DNA of 64,000 nt from Pseudomonas sp. JQ170C (GCF_035581345.1 NZ_CP141608.1:5734501-5798500); one strand, 5' to 3'; numbered from the stretch's first letter, positions 21,523 through 31,087 are shown. Notes: generated by a model not told the origin, from the sequence alone. A program made the numbers and translations.

Positions 21523-22110
21523 TCATTTTCCGATCAGCTTGTCGTCGCCCACCAGCGGCACAACCTCGGCGCCACGCCAGCGTCGGACCGACTTCTGGAA
21601 GAACTGGCTATTGGGTACTTGAACCAGCGCGCCACCGGCTTCCGGCATCTCGATCAAGGTGGTGAACAGCAAGTTGATTGCCACCACCCGGCCCTTCACG
21701 CCGGGCTTGTCGATGGTCTCGACCAGCTCGACCACATCACCGATACGAAACGGCCCGACGGTGAAGATCAGTACCGCGCAGAGCAGATTGGACAACACGC
21801 TCCACATGGCAAAGAAAGCGACGGCCGCTACGGCAACGAAGCCGGACAACGCCGTCCACAGCACCGTGGCGGAAACCCCGAGGCGCTCCAGCACGAACAC
21901 CAGCGCGCTGCCCATGATCAGCCAGCGCAGGCCACCGCGTACCGGCATCATCAGCTCCGGCGGCAAGGGGTAGCGCTCACCCAGGCGCTTGAGGCATCGC
22001 CCGACCAGGCGCTGCAGCACAAAGGCCGCGCAGAGGATCAACAGAATCTGCAAACCCAGCCAGAACGGTGCAATCCACTCCGGCGGCACTGGCAGTTGCA
22101 ACGACGCCAT
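21523..22110 (-). CDS. small MscS-type mechanosensitive ion channel
   Basis: The 195-residue protein has three hydrophobic helices; the third (WTALSGFVAVAAVAFFAMWSVLSNLLCAV) is Ala/Gly-rich like the MscS pore helix and runs into the beta domain (FRIGDVVELVETIDKPGVKGRV, LVQVPNSQFFQKSV). The cytoplasmic alpha/beta cage of MscS is mostly missing, so this is a minimal form. ATG at 22110 overlaps the ABC-F stop codon by one base (TGATG); a TTG three bases earlier is also in frame. Translational coupling to an ABC-F factor is notable. Confidence 0.82.
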   Translation of the reverse strand: MASLQLPVPPEWIAPFWLGLQILLILCAAFVLQRLVGRCLKRLGERYPLPPELMMPVRGGLRWLIMGSALVFVLERLGVSATVLWTALSGFVAVAAVAFFAMWSVLSNLLCAVLIFTVGPFRIGDVVELVETIDKPGVKGRVVAINLLFTTLIEMPEAGGALVQVPNSQFFQKSVRRWRGAEVVPLVGDDKLIGK

Positions 22111-24020
22111 CAAGACAACGCCTCCAGCTCCGCCTGCATGGTCTCTAGCTGCTCAAGGGCCGCCATCCAGGCTTCTTCCAGTTCAGCTTCGCGCACTTTC
22201 AGCTTGGCCTGTTGAGCCAGCAGATCGCGCAGCTCGTCCTTGCGTGCGGCTTCGTACAGGGCGCTGTCGCCCAGGCTGGCGTCAATCTTTGCCAGTTGCT
22301 CATGCAACGTCCCCAGCTCTCGCTCAAGCTTGTCGGCTTCCCGTTTGTGCGGGGCCAACTGCTGACGCAGGGCTGCGGCGGCCTGGCGCTGGGCCTTCTT
22401 GTCGGTCTTGTCGGCATTGACTGGCGCTGTGCTGACAGGCGCGTTTCGTTGACGGTACTCGACCAGCCAACGGGTGTAGTCATCCAGATCACCGTCAAAC
22501 GTCTCGACCTTGCCGTCGGCGACCAACAGGAAATCGTCGGTGGTGCTCTTGAGCAAATGACGGTCGTGAGAGACGACCAACACGGCACCACTGAATTCTT
22601 GCAGGGCCATGGTCAGCGCCAGGCGCATTTCCAGGTCCAGGTGGTTGGTGGGTTCGTCGAGCAGCAGCAGGTTCGGCCGCTCCCAGGCGATCAGTGCCAA
22701 CGCCAGGCGGGCTTTTTCACCGCCAGAGAAATTCAGCACCGGCTCATCGATGCGTGCGCCACGGAAGTCGAAGCCGCCGAGGAAGTCGCGCAAGGTTTGC
22801 TCACGTTCGGTCGGGGCCAGACGTTGCAGGTGCAGCAAGGGGCTGGCCTTGTTGTCCAGCGAGTCGAGCTGGTGCTGGGCGAAGTAACCTACCGACAGGT
22901 TTTCTCCGCGCACCAGGCGCCCGCCTAGCGGCTCCAGCTCACCGGCGAGGTTCTTGATCAGGGTCGACTTGCCAGCGCCGTTGGGACCCAGCAGGCCAAT
23001 GCGCGCACCCGGGGTGAGCTGCAGCTTGACCTTCTCCAGAATGGTCTTGTCGCCATAGCCCAGGCGGCCTTCGGACAGGTCGAGCAAGGGGCTGGAGATT
23101 TTCTCCGACTCGCGGAACGTGAAGTCGAATGGCGAATCGACATGCGCCGCCGACAGCTCCTCCATGCGCTCCAAAGCCTTGATCCGGCTCTGGGCCTGAC
23201 GTGCCTTGGTGGCCTGGGCCTTGAAGCGGGCGATGTACTTTTCCATGTGCGCGCGCTGGGCCTGCTGCTTCTCGTAAGCCTGTTGCTGCTGGGCCAGACG
23301 TTCGGCACGGGTGCGCTCGAAGGCGGAGTAGCCACCGCGGTACAGCGTCAGCTTGCACTGCTCGACATGCGCTACATGGTCGACCACCGCATCGAGAAAA
23401 TCGCGATCGTGGGAGATCAGCAACAGCGTGCCCGGATAACCCTTGAGCCAGTCTTCCAGCCACAGGATGGCATCGAGGTCCAGGTGGTTGGTGGGTTCGT
23501 CGAGCAACAGCAAGTCGGAGGGGCACATCAGTGCCTGGGCCAGGTTGAGGCGCATCCGCCAGCCACCGGAGAAGTCCCCTACGCGGCGATCCATCTGCTC
23601 GTTGGTGAAGCCCAGGCCGGCCAACAATTTGCGCGCACGGGCATCGGCGGTATAGCCATCGGCGCTGTCGAGTTCGATATGCAGGCGTGCCAGGGCCGTG
23701 CCGTCGTGGGCCGCCTCGGCCGCTGCCAGATCGGCCTGAACCTTGCGCAGGCGAGCATCGCCATCAAGCACATAATCAACGGCCAGGCGATCGAGGGTAT
23801 CGACCTCCTGGCGCATGTGCGCGATACGCCAGTCGGCGGGCAGTTGGCAGTCGCCCGAATCGGGCGTCAGCTCACCGCGCAGCAAGGCGAACAGGCTGGA
23901 TTTACCGGCGCCGTTGGCACCGATCAAGCCGGCCTTCTGACCGGCGTGCAGGGTCATCTCGGCGCCTTCTAGCAGGCGCTGGGGACCACGCTGTAAAGTG
24001 AGGTTCGATAGTCTGATCAT
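22110..24020 (-). CDS. ABC-F ATP-binding protein (YheS-like)
   Basis: The 636-residue cytosolic protein has two ATPase domains (Walker A GANGAGKSS and GPNGAGKST; signatures FSGGWRMRLNL and FSGGEKARLAL; Walker B LLLLDEPTNHLD twice), joined by the ABC-F P-site tRNA-interaction linker with its basic helix (ARFKAQATKARQAQSRIKALER). The C terminus is a coiled coil (DKLERELGTLHEQLAKID). No membrane segments are present. Length and order fit YheS rather than EttA or Uup. ABC-F factors act on the ribosome. The start MIRLSNLTLQRG at 24020 is the family N terminus; the frame extends upstream but is implausible. Confidence 0.93.
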   Translation of the reverse strand: MIRLSNLTLQRGPQRLLEGAEMTLHAGQKAGLIGANGAGKSSLFALLRGELTPDSGDCQLPADWRIAHMRQEVDTLDRLAVDYVLDGDARLRKVQADLAAAEAAHDGTALARLHIELDSADGYTADARARKLLAGLGFTNEQMDRRVGDFSGGWRMRLNLAQALMCPSDLLLLDEPTNHLDLDAILWLEDWLKGYPGTLLLISHDRDFLDAVVDHVAHVEQCKLTLYRGGYSAFERTRAERLAQQQQAYEKQQAQRAHMEKYIARFKAQATKARQAQSRIKALERMEELSAAHVDSPFDFTFRESEKISSPLLDLSEGRLGYGDKTILEKVKLQLTPGARIGLLGPNGAGKSTLIKNLAGELEPLGGRLVRGENLSVGYFAQHQLDSLDNKASPLLHLQRLAPTEREQTLRDFLGGFDFRGARIDEPVLNFSGGEKARLALALIAWERPNLLLLDEPTNHLDLEMRLALTMALQEFSGAVLVVSHDRHLLKSTTDDFLLVADGKVETFDGDLDDYTRWLVEYRQRNAPVSTAPVNADKTDKKAQRQAAAALRQQLAPHKREADKLERELGTLHEQLAKIDASLGDSALYEAARKDELRDLLAQQAKLKVREAELEEAWMAALEQLETMQAELEALS

Positions 24021-24070
24021 AATGGCCGCGGAGTCTACCAGCTTCGTCGGCAACTGGCGCGAGTAGGACC

Positions 24071-24553
24071 ATGCACACCGACCTGTGGAATTTTGCCTTG
24101 AATCTGTACGCCCGCCCAGGCGTCGAAGCGGCCTGCCTGCAATGGCAGGACCAGGGCGGAGATGTGTGCTTGCTGCTGTGTGCTGCCTGGCTTCACGAGC
24201 GCGGCAAGGTTCCGAACGAGCAGCGTGCCCGCGCATTACACGCACTGGCTCGATCCTGGCAGACAGAGGTGGTAAAGCCGCTGCGCAGTCTGCGTCAGCA
24301 ATGGCGAACGGCGTCGGCACACGATGAAAAACTGGCGAGCTTGCGTGAGCAAGTGAAGGGGTTGGAGCTGGCGGCAGAGCGCGTGTTGCTGGAGCGCCTG
24401 GAGGCGGTCAGCGAAGGCTGGGAAACAGGTAGTGAACCTGATGCGGATTGGCTGCAATGGGCGCTGCCATCAGGCACCCGCTTGCATCACGACGCGCTGC
24501 AAAGGCTGCGCGCCGTGATGCTGACCACTCAGGATGCCGAAGACGGCGTCTGA
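24071..24553 (+). CDS. TIGR02444 family protein
   Basis: The 160-residue soluble protein begins LWNFALNLYARPGVEAACL and continues QWQDQGGDVCLLLCAAWL, a pattern I recognise as the TIGR02444 (DUF2390) family, found next to algP in Pseudomonas. No catalytic motif is evident and the function is unknown. It is divergent from the ABC-F gene (50-bp gap) and overlaps the 3' end of algP by 25 bp on the opposite strand. Confidence 0.85.
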   Translation: MHTDLWNFALNLYARPGVEAACLQWQDQGGDVCLLLCAAWLHERGKVPNEQRARALHALARSWQTEVVKPLRSLRQQWRTASAHDEKLASLREQVKGLELAAERVLLERLEAVSEGWETGSEPDADWLQWALPSGTRLHHDALQRLRAVMLTTQDAEDGV

Positions 24554-25614
24554 GGAGTCGTTACCGACGTTGCGGTTGCAGTCGACGGCGTAGTTGCCGG
24601 TGCAGTAGTCGCGGCTGGCGTTGCGGCTGGGGCAGCGGGCGCGGCAGGGGTTGCAGGCTTGGCGGCTACGGGATGCGCTGCTGGCTTGGCGGCAGGTTTG
24701 GCTGCAGGCTTGGCCGGTGCTTTGGCAGCAGCAGGCTTGGCTGCTGGCTTGGCAGGTACCTTTGCCGCAGCAGGCTTGGCCGCGGGTTTTGCCGGCGCCT
24801 TGGCGGCGGGTTTGGCTGCTGGCTTGGCAGGTGCTTTTGCTGCAGCAGGCTTGGCGGCAGGTTTGGCCGGTGCCTTGGCAGTTGCAGGTTTGGCTGCGGG
24901 CTTAGCAGCGGGTTTGGCAGCGGCGGTTCTAGCAGCAGGCTTGGCAGGCGCTTTTGCCGCGGCAGGTTTAGCGGCAGGTTTTGCAGCAGCCGTTCTGGTC
25001 GCTGGCTTGGCCGCAGGTTTTGCAGCAGCTGTTTTAGCAGCAGGCTTGGCTGCAGGTTTCGCCGCTGGTTTTGCCACTACGGCTTTGGCAGCAGGTTTGG
25101 CTGCTGGTTTGGCCGCTACAGCTTTAGCTGCAGGTTTGGCGGCGGCTTTGGCTGCAGGCTTGGCGGCTGGCTTGGCGGCTGGCTTGGCAGCAGCGACAGG
25201 TGCAGGTTTTGCCGCACGCAAGGTCAGCGCCTTGGCAGCCGCTTCCTTGACCTTGCCAACACCCTGGGCCAGTTTCAGGCTTTCCTGGGCATCACGCTTG
25301 AGTTGCAGAATGTAGGTGCGTGTCTGCGACTGACGCTCCTTGAGCGAGTCGAGCAGCGTTTCGAGTTCACCGACTGCAGACTTGGCCTTGCCTTGCGCCT
25401 TGGCTTTTCCAGACTTGGCAGCGTCCTGCAGTTTGAGGCGCGATTTGTGCAGTTTCTCTTGGGCCTTGCCACGTTGTTTTTCCAACTTGGCGAGCAGTTT
25501 TTCAGCATCAGCCAGCGCTTGCGAGCAGGCATTTTCCAAATGATCGAGCAGGCTGCCCGAGAGTTGCTGGAGCAGGTGCAACGGCGTACTTACTGGCTTC
25601 TTATTGGCCGACAT
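24529..25614 (-). CDS. algP: histone-like alginate regulatory protein AlgP
   Basis: The 361-residue protein has an N-terminal helical domain of about 130 residues (Lys/Glu-rich, likely coiled coil) followed by roughly 190 residues made of KPAA/AKPA tetrapeptides, as in the AlgP (AlgR3) protein of P. aeruginosa, and a short Ala/Thr/Pro tail. The repeats resemble the tail of histone H1 and bind DNA non-specifically; AlgP affects alginate expression. The low-complexity tract (24660-25215) is likely to vary in length between strains by slippage. It is followed by algQ in the same direction, with an FKBP gene between them on the other strand. Confidence 0.95.
   Translation of the reverse strand: MSANKKPVSTPLHLLQQLSGSLLDHLENACSQALADAEKLLAKLEKQRGKAQEKLHKSRLKLQDAAKSGKAKAQGKAKSAVGELETLLDSLKERQSQTRTYILQLKRDAQESLKLAQGVGKVKEAAAKALTLRAAKPAPVAAAKPAAKPAAKPAAKAAAKPAAKAVAAKPAAKPAAKAVVAKPAAKPAAKPAAKTAAAKPAAKPATRTAAAKPAAKPAAAKAPAKPAARTAAAKPAAKPAAKPATAKAPAKPAAKPAAAKAPAKPAAKPAAKAPAKPAAKPAAAKVPAKPAAKPAAAKAPAKPAAKPAAKPAAHPVAAKPATPAAPAAPAATPAATTAPATTPSTATATSVTTPQTPSSAS
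24660..25215 (-). repeat. tandem KPAA-coding repeat of algP
   Basis: About 555 bases consist of degenerate 12-bp units coding for AAKP tetrapeptides. The units differ at third positions, so the DNA repeat is imperfect. It is a coding feature and not a CRISPR or minisatellite element. Confidence 0.9.
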
Positions 25615-25840
25615 GGTTTACCTCCTGGCTGACGAGAGTGCGGCTCATACTATGCTTCTGCTGCTACCGCCGCTAGGGCATGTTGACAGTATTAAAGGCG
25701 CCGCGTTGCATGCCTGGGCAAAGTTGTTATCGCTGCAGCTGGAAACAAGTGTAGATGCTGCACAAAGTGTTGCTGATATTTACACGAAGTAGCGAGTGAA
25801 GGCTGGCATACTTTATTTCCGCTGAAGCAGGAGTGAGCCA

Positions 25841-26506
25841 GTGTCGCGTTATCTAGTATTTGCTCTTTTTCTATTGCCGGCGTCGCTCATGGCAGCGCCT
25901 GCGGACACCCCTGAAAGTGACCACGACCTGGCCTACAGCCTGGGCGCCAGCCTGGGTGAGCGACTGCGCACCGAAGTTCCCAACCTGCAATTGGAAGCCC
26001 TGCTGGAAGGGCTGCGACAGGCATACCAGAACAAGCCGCTGGCCCTGAGTAAAGAACGTATGACGGCAATACTCGGCGAACATGAAACCCAGGCCAACCA
26101 AGCTGCGTTACAGGCACACAACGAACAGTTGCTGACTGCGGAAAAACGCTTCATGGCCACAGAGCGAGCACGCGCAGGCGTGCGCGAATTAGCCGCAGGT
26201 ATTCTGGTGATCGAACAGGTCAAAGGTACTGGTGCCAAACCTTCAGCGCAGGGAAAAGTCCAGGTCCGCTATGTCGGCAAGTTGCCAGACGGAACAGTCT
26301 TCGATCAGAACCAGCAAGCGCAGTGGTTCAACCTGGACAGTGTGATCGAGGGATGGCAACTGGCATTGCCAGAGATGGCGACGGGGTCGAAATGGCGCCT
26401 GGTGATGCCTTCAGCCCTGGCCTACGGTGCCGAAGGCGCGGGCGACCTGATTGCGCCCTATACGCCATTGGTGTTCGAGATCGAATTGCTGGGTGTCGCC
26501 GAATAA
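25841..26506 (+). CDS. FKBP-type peptidyl-prolyl cis-trans isomerase, exported
   Basis: The 221-residue protein has a signal peptide (SRYLVFALFLLPASLMA), an FKBP N-terminal dimerisation domain (DLAYSLGASLGERLR) and a C-terminal FKBP domain (KVQVRYVGKLPDGTVFDQ, ALPEMATGSKWRLVMPSALAYG). It therefore catalyses proline isomerisation in the periplasm, like FkpA/MIP. The start is GTG at 25841 with AGGAG upstream. Position between algP and algQ is conserved in Pseudomonas. Substitution in the usual F-D-S motif (F-D-Q) is mild. Confidence 0.9.
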   Translation: MSRYLVFALFLLPASLMAAPADTPESDHDLAYSLGASLGERLRTEVPNLQLEALLEGLRQAYQNKPLALSKERMTAILGEHETQANQAALQAHNEQLLTAEKRFMATERARAGVRELAAGILVIEQVKGTGAKPSAQGKVQVRYVGKLPDGTVFDQNQQAQWFNLDSVIEGWQLALPEMATGSKWRLVMPSALAYGAEGAGDLIAPYTPLVFEIELLGVAE

Positions 26507-26522
26507 GTCGTCGGCACACCCA

Positions 26523-26993
26523 TCAAGCCTGAACGGCAGCTTCTTCACTATGTGCGTTGTGCAACACTTCGATCAGGCAGTCTTCAAGCTCGAAGCGCTC
26601 GTGCAACAAGCTACCCAATTCGTTGAGCTTCTTTGCGAAGCGCTCTGGGTCGTTGCAGTCGCCTTTATCGCAATGATCGTTGAAGGCAGAGGCAATCTCA
26701 GTGGTCGCATCAATCCGCGGGCTGATCTGCGTGGCCAGCTCCAGGCCTCGCGTATCACCAAAAGCCTTGGCTTCGCTGACCAACTGCTCGCTGACTTCAA
26801 AATGCCAGGCCGATACATAGTCGATCAGCACGGCACAAAAGTCGCGACTCTTGTCCTTGTCGGCGAAGGCCGGCTTGGCATCGCGTAACTCACGAAAGGC
26901 TGTCACCAGCTCTGCACGCTCATCCAACCAGCGGTCAATGAGCTTATGAACCCCACCCCAGCGTTCCTGAGCATTCTGACAACTATCTAGCAT
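26523..26993 (-). CDS. algQ: anti-sigma-70 factor AlgQ (Rsd family)
   Basis: The 156-residue protein matches Rsd/Alg[21 protein letters not shown] at the start, then a helical bundle with [21 protein letters not shown]. AlgQ/Rsd binds region 4 of RpoD and so favours alternative sigma factors, which in P. aeruginosa raises alginate production and siderophore expression. ATG at 26993 has AAGAGA upstream. It is convergent with the FKBP gene (16-bp gap). The Pseudomonas name algQ is used because of its algP-dsbB context. Confidence 0.93.
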   Translation of the reverse strand: MLDSCQNAQERWGGVHKLIDRWLDERAELVTAFRELRDAKPAFADKDKSRDFCAVLIDYVSAWHFEVSEQLVSEAKAFGDTRGLELATQISPRIDATTEIASAFNDHCDKGDCNDPERFAKKLNELGSLLHERFELEDCLIEVLHNAHSEEAAVQA

Positions 26994-27218
26994 GGCGATC
27001 TCTTCCCTTCTGGGTAATGCCCCCGCTCCTCGCTCGCAAGTGTGCAAAGCAAAGGTGACTTCAGCAGGGCAGCATCGAGCAGCTGTTTTTTCGGTATGCG
27101 TGCAGGGAGATTATTCCCGTGCGCCCTAGGCTTCAAGGTACGCAGGCGACAAAGTTCATACAAGTGTTTAATCCTGCCTTGACCTGCCGCCGGTCGTTTG
27201 CAGAGGGAAGTGATCGCC

Positions 27219-27728
27219 TCAGATTTTCGCCGGACGATGGAACAACGCAGCCCTCCCCCCAAACAGACGTGTTAAAGCCAACACTGCCAAGAGGACAAAT
27301 GCCAACAGGCTCCACTCGGGAATCGTCAAATCAAGAAAACTCCAGTTCAACCGCACGCAGTCAGGGCTACCGATCAACATCAACTTGAACTGATGGGCCA
27401 GCGGCATGCTGTCGACGGCAGGCGGGCAGTCGACAGCCACGGGCCACGACACGCCTTGGAGCCACACATGCCGCGCGGCGAGGAGGGCGCCGCAGGTAGC
27501 GCATAGCAGCGCCAGCACCGCGTAGATTCGCGCCCCCAGGTACCCAGGGCTATGCAGCACCGCACACACGCTTACCAGCGAGAACGCCCCCAGGAACAAC
27601 CGTTGGCTGTGGCACAAGGGGCAAGGTTCCAACCCCACTTCCCACTCGAGGTAAAACGCAGCCGCCAGCATCAGCACCGAGACCACAAAGGCCAGAAGGA
27701 ACATTGAGCGCGAGAAGGCCGACGGCAT
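27219..27728 (-). CDS. disulfide bond formation protein B (DsbH-like)
   Basis: The 169-residue inner-membrane protein has four helices and the DsbB cysteine pairs: C36-P-L-C39 in the first periplasmic loop and C101 with C124 in the second. DsbB reoxidises DsbA and passes the electrons to quinone. P. aeruginosa encodes two, and the copy next to algQ/hemY is called DsbH, which fits this location. A 225-bp gap without genes separates it from algQ. Confidence 0.92.
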   Translation of the reverse strand: MPSAFSRSMFLLAFVVSVLMLAAAFYLEWEVGLEPCPLCHSQRLFLGAFSLVSVCAVLHSPGYLGARIYAVLALLCATCGALLAARHVWLQGVSWPVAVDCPPAVDSMPLAHQFKLMLIGSPDCVRLNWSFLDLTIPEWSLLAFVLLAVLALTRLFGGRAALFHRPAKI

Positions 27729-27908
27729 GAGAGATCCGGAGGAGTAGAGAGACAGGCGTCAACGGTAGAGGAAGTTCGTGCCTTGTTTCAAGCTACTACA
27801 ACTGAGACAAATCACTGATTAGTAAGGGAATAATCCCATGTTAGATATGAGTTTTCTTTGACCATTCAAAGAAAAAACTGATGCGCATGTAGGATATTTC
27901 GACAACGG

Positions 27909-27938
27909 CTTGGGCTCGCGGCTTGGCGCGAGCCCAAG
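27909..27938 (-). terminator. hairpin at the end of the hem operon
   Basis: An 11-bp perfect stem (CTTGGGCTCGC/GCGAGCCCAAG, 8-base loop) lies 6 bp past the hemY stop codon. No U-tract follows on the minus strand, so it may stabilise the mRNA end or act with Rho. Confidence 0.5.
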
Positions 27939-27944
27939 GGTTAC

Positions 27945-29183
27945 TCAAGCACGTACCGTGTCTGGCAATGGCAATGCCAGCAAGCGGTCATCGAGCAGGC
28001 CCAGGCCTTCCTGGAACAACTGATTGCTTCGATCCGTATCGCCCAACCCGGCCAGCAAACGGGCCAGTTCGGCACACGCCTCGGGATTGCGCTGCAGCCG
28101 CAAACTGCTTTCCAGATAGTCGCGAGCCTTGCCCCACAGGCGGTTCTGCAGGCTCAACCGGCCCAACGTGAGCAACAAGCTGGGGTCATCGCCATGTTGC
28201 TTGAGCCACCCCTCGGCCGCCTGCAGCTGGCGCGCCAGGTCGGCGCCGCGCACCAGGCCGTAGAGTCGGGCAAGGTGGCTTTCATACTGACGCTTGAGTG
28301 CCGTGCGCAGCGCCTCTTCAGCCTCGCTTTCCGCGCCCAGCTGGCGCAGTTGCTCGGCATAGGCCAGCACCAGTTGCGGCTCCTGGCGCTGGGCGGCCGT
28401 CAGCTGCTGCCAGGCACGCTCCAGGGACTGACGCGCACTTTGCTCTTCCCCTTCACGACTGGCGGCAAGGGAGAGGTTTTCCCCCCAGGAGCGCCGTTCC
28501 AGTTCTTCCAGCTCGGAAGTCGGAAGCACTTTCCCCTTGCGCAGCTCCGGCAACAAGCGGATGAGCGCCGACCAGTCACCCCGCTCGCGGTACAACCGCT
28601 GCAGGAGTCGCAACACTTGGGCGTTATGCGGATGGCGCTCCTGCATCGCCTGCAAGGTTTCCAGCGCTGCTTCGCTTTCGCCGTTATCCATCTGCATTTG
28701 CGCATGGCTCAGTGCGATAGCCAGTTCTGCTTCTGGCTGGCGCTCCAGTGCGCGTTCAAGCAGTTTGTCGCGGTCTTCGGTACGCCCCAGTTCATTGGCA
28801 GCCCGCGCCGCGCCTAGGTAGTACAACAGCGGTTGACGCTCGGCTTCGGCAGCACGATGGAGGTGACGCTGGGCGCTGGACCAACGCCCTTCGGCAAGGT
28901 CCAGCTGACCCTGCTCTATGGCCAGCCGCGTGCGACGGCTGCGGTTGCGCCGCGACCAGGGGTTGACCACACCGCTGGAGGTCAACACCAGGCCAACCAG
29001 GTAGCGCACCAGCAATACCAGCAGCAGGATTGCCGCCAGCGCCGCCAGCGCGGCCCACAGGCCAGACTGATAGCGAAAACTGCCATAGGAAATCAGCACG
29101 TAGCCGCTGTGCTTGGCGATCGCGACCCCGAGTGCGGCAGCGGCCGCAATGGCCACCACCATCAACAGGTACACGCGCTTCAT
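27945..29183 (-). CDS. hemY: haem biosynthesis-associated protein HemY
   Basis: The 412-residue protein has two N-terminal membrane helices (MKRVYLLMVVAIAAAAALGV and WAALAALAAILLLVLLVRYL) and a cytoplasmic TPR-like helical array, the layout of HemY_N proteins. It is not the oxygen-dependent protoporphyrinogen oxidase of the same name. Its role in proteobacterial haem synthesis is structural or regulatory and not settled. The start overlaps the hemX stop by 4 bp (ATGA). Confidence 0.92.
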   Translation of the reverse strand: MKRVYLLMVVAIAAAAALGVAIAKHSGYVLISYGSFRYQSGLWAALAALAAILLLVLLVRYLVGLVLTSSGVVNPWSRRNRSRRTRLAIEQGQLDLAEGRWSSAQRHLHRAAEAERQPLLYYLGAARAANELGRTEDRDKLLERALERQPEAELAIALSHAQMQMDNGESEAALETLQAMQERHPHNAQVLRLLQRLYRERGDWSALIRLLPELRKGKVLPTSELEELERRSWGENLSLAASREGEEQSARQSLERAWQQLTAAQRQEPQLVLAYAEQLRQLGAESEAEEALRTALKRQYESHLARLYGLVRGADLARQLQAAEGWLKQHGDDPSLLLTLGRLSLQNRLWGKARDYLESSLRLQRNPEACAELARLLAGLGDTDRSNQLFQEGLGLLDDRLLALPLPDTVRA

Positions 29184-30274
29184 GGCTTGGCCTCCTCGGC
29201 CGGCAGGTGTCGACGCTCCAGGTAGGCCTGAACCGCACTGAGGCTGTCGGCCAGGTCTGGCACCACCACCGAGACCGGCTCTTCGGCCAGGGCGTTGAGG
29301 CTGTCGAGCATGGCCTTGCTTTGCGGGTTGTCCGGGTTGAAGTTGGCCAGCAACACGCTGCGTGCATCATCCAGGGCCTGGGTGTAGACCTTGGCCTCGC
29401 CGTTGAGCGCTGCCCACTGGGCCTGCTCGATGGTCAGGCTAAGGGCCAGGCGCAGCTGGTTGAGCGACTGCCCGGCAAGCAGCGGACGAATGTTGTCGTC
29501 GGCATTGAAATCGACCTGGAAGTACTTCGATAGCTCCGCCCACCATTGTGACCAGCGACTGGCGCCATCACCGTCGGCGGTCAAGGCGCCCAGGGCATCG
29601 GCATTGCTTTCGAATTCCGGGGACACGGCGCTGAGTTGCTGGACTTGCTCACGCTGGGCGGCGAGCTTGAGGAACAGCCCGGTGCGATCCGGCTGCTGAA
29701 CACTGTTGAGGGTGGCCAGGCTCTTGGCCAGTTGCTCTCGGGCGGCAAAGGCACCCGGGTCGCTCTGCTCACGCAGGATGTCATCGGCGCCCTGGACCAG
29801 CGCACGGGCGCTGACGATGTCCTGCAAGGCCGACAAACGCAGGCTGGCCAGACGCAGCAAGTGCTCGGCTTCAGCCAGGCGCCAGTCCTTGCGGCTGGCA
29901 CCCAGGATGGTCTCCAGGCGCTGGCTCAGCCGCTGCTGGTCACCCTGCAGTTGCGCCACCAGGCGGCGGCGGTCTTCAAGTTCGGTGGCCGCAGGCAGGC
30001 TGGCAAGCTGCGTCGAGATCTGTTGCTCACGCAACTGCAGCGCCTGAGTCTTCTCAGCCAGGCTTTGCAGATACTGACCCTGCCCCTGTTCGGTGCCCTG
30101 AAGCTGGCGCACCTGCCAAACGCCCCACCCTCCTACAGCAACACCCGCTGCACCGAGCAGTAAGGCCAGGATCGCCAAGCCGTTGCCCGAGCGTTTGCCC
30201 GGCGTGGCGGCGGTGGGTTCAGACGCCTCGGGCGTCGATTGCAGGTCATCGTTGGGCAAGACAGTTTCGCTCAC
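29180..30274 (-). CDS. hemX: HemX protein (uroporphyrinogen operon)
   Basis: The 364-residue protein has a short acidic N terminus, one membrane helix (GLAILALLLGAAGVAVGGWGVW, part) and a long coiled coil with many Gln/Leu repeats (TQALQLREQQISTQLASLP). This is the HemX form, often mis-annotated as uroporphyrinogen methyltransferase, which it cannot be because no SAM-binding domain is present. It may scaffold haem enzymes at the membrane. It lies 45 bp after hemD. Confidence 0.92.
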   Translation of the reverse strand: MSETVLPNDDLQSTPEASEPTAATPGKRSGNGLAILALLLGAAGVAVGGWGVWQVRQLQGTEQGQGQYLQSLAEKTQALQLREQQISTQLASLPAATELEDRRRLVAQLQGDQQRLSQRLETILGASRKDWRLAEAEHLLRLASLRLSALQDIVSARALVQGADDILREQSDPGAFAAREQLAKSLATLNSVQQPDRTGLFLKLAAQREQVQQLSAVSPEFESNADALGALTADGDGASRWSQWWAELSKYFQVDFNADDNIRPLLAGQSLNQLRLALSLTIEQAQWAALNGEAKVYTQALDDARSVLLANFNPDNPQSKAMLDSLNALAEEPVSVVVPDLADSLSAVQAYLERRHLPAEEAKP

Positions 30275-30319
30275 GTATCCATCCTTTGCATTGGGCTCGT
30301 CGCCAATCAGCTTAGCGCC

Positions 30320-31087
30320 TCAGGGGGCAGGTGCAGGTGTTTGCTGCAGCGCTGCCAACAAAGCCGCGGCGCTGGCACCGCGACAATCCACTACATTCTG
30401 TGCCCCGGCATCGCGGGCCTGCGCGGCCACACGAGGGCTGGGCACGAACAGCGGCAACAGCGCCAACTGCGGCCAGTCGCCTGCAGCCAGCTGTTGCAAG
30501 TGTTCAAGACCCTGCCCACTGCTGACCACCAGGCCATTCAGGCGTTCCCCGCAAACACGCGCAGACAGCGCATTGCTCGGGTAAACCGGCAGGAAACGGC
30601 GATAGAGTTGCAGATATTCGACACTAGCACCTAGTTCAGCGAGACGCTCTGCGAGCAATTCACGCCCCCCTTCGCCCCGCATGATCAACACTCGCGGTGC
30701 CGGGCAGGCAATGGCCTGGTGCAGCGCCGGCAGCATGAGCAGTGCCTCGCTGTCGTCACCCGCCTGGGGATAACTGACCTGGCAACCATGGTCCTGCAGA
30801 ATCTGTGCAGACGCAGCCCCCACCGTGAACCAGGCCTGGGCCGGCAGTTGCGGCCAAAACGGCGAGAGCGCGGCCAGTCCGAGGCGGGCCGCCGGCTTGC
30901 TGACCACGATGATCGCGGCATACCGATCAAGATGGCGCAGCGTGTCGAGCTGGAGGTCATCCAGGGGCAGCGGCTCGATGTCGAGCAACGGCAGGCTGCT
31001 GCTGGCCACACCTTGTTCAGCGAGTGTCTGTGCCAGCGCAGTGCATTCTTCGGCCGGCCGGGTCAGAAGCAGGCGCCAGGTGCTCAC
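30320..31087 (-). CDS. hemD: uroporphyrinogen-III synthase
   Basis: The 255-residue protein starts [20 protein letters not shown], the HemD N-terminal motif, and shows the two-lobed pattern of alternating alpha/beta repeats, including [12 protein letters not shown] and [15 protein letters not shown]. It closes hydroxymethylbilane to uroporphyrinogen III. HemD proteins are poorly conserved, so the call rests also on its overlap with hemC (4 bp, ATGA). Confidence 0.92.
   Translation of the reverse strand: MSTWRLLLTRPAEECTALAQTLAEQGVASSSLPLLDIEPLPLDDLQLDTLRHLDRYAAIIVVSKPAARLGLAALSPFWPQLPAQAWFTVGAASAQILQDHGCQVSYPQAGDDSEALLMLPALHQAIACPAPRVLIMRGEGGRELLAERLAELGASVEYLQLYRRFLPVYPSNALSARVCGERLNGLVVSSGQGLEHLQQLAAGDWPQLALLPLFVPSPRVAAQARDAGAQNVVDCRGASAAALLAALQQTPAPAP

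Noticed and set aside
24660..25215. CRISPR-like repeat array
   Set aside because: The repeats are 12-bp coding units of algP without unique spacers; REP pairs elsewhere also lack regular spacers.
25604..25792. A 62-codon plus-strand frame upstream of the FKBP gene
   Set aside because: It overlaps the algP start, lacks a ribosome binding site and matches nothing known to me.
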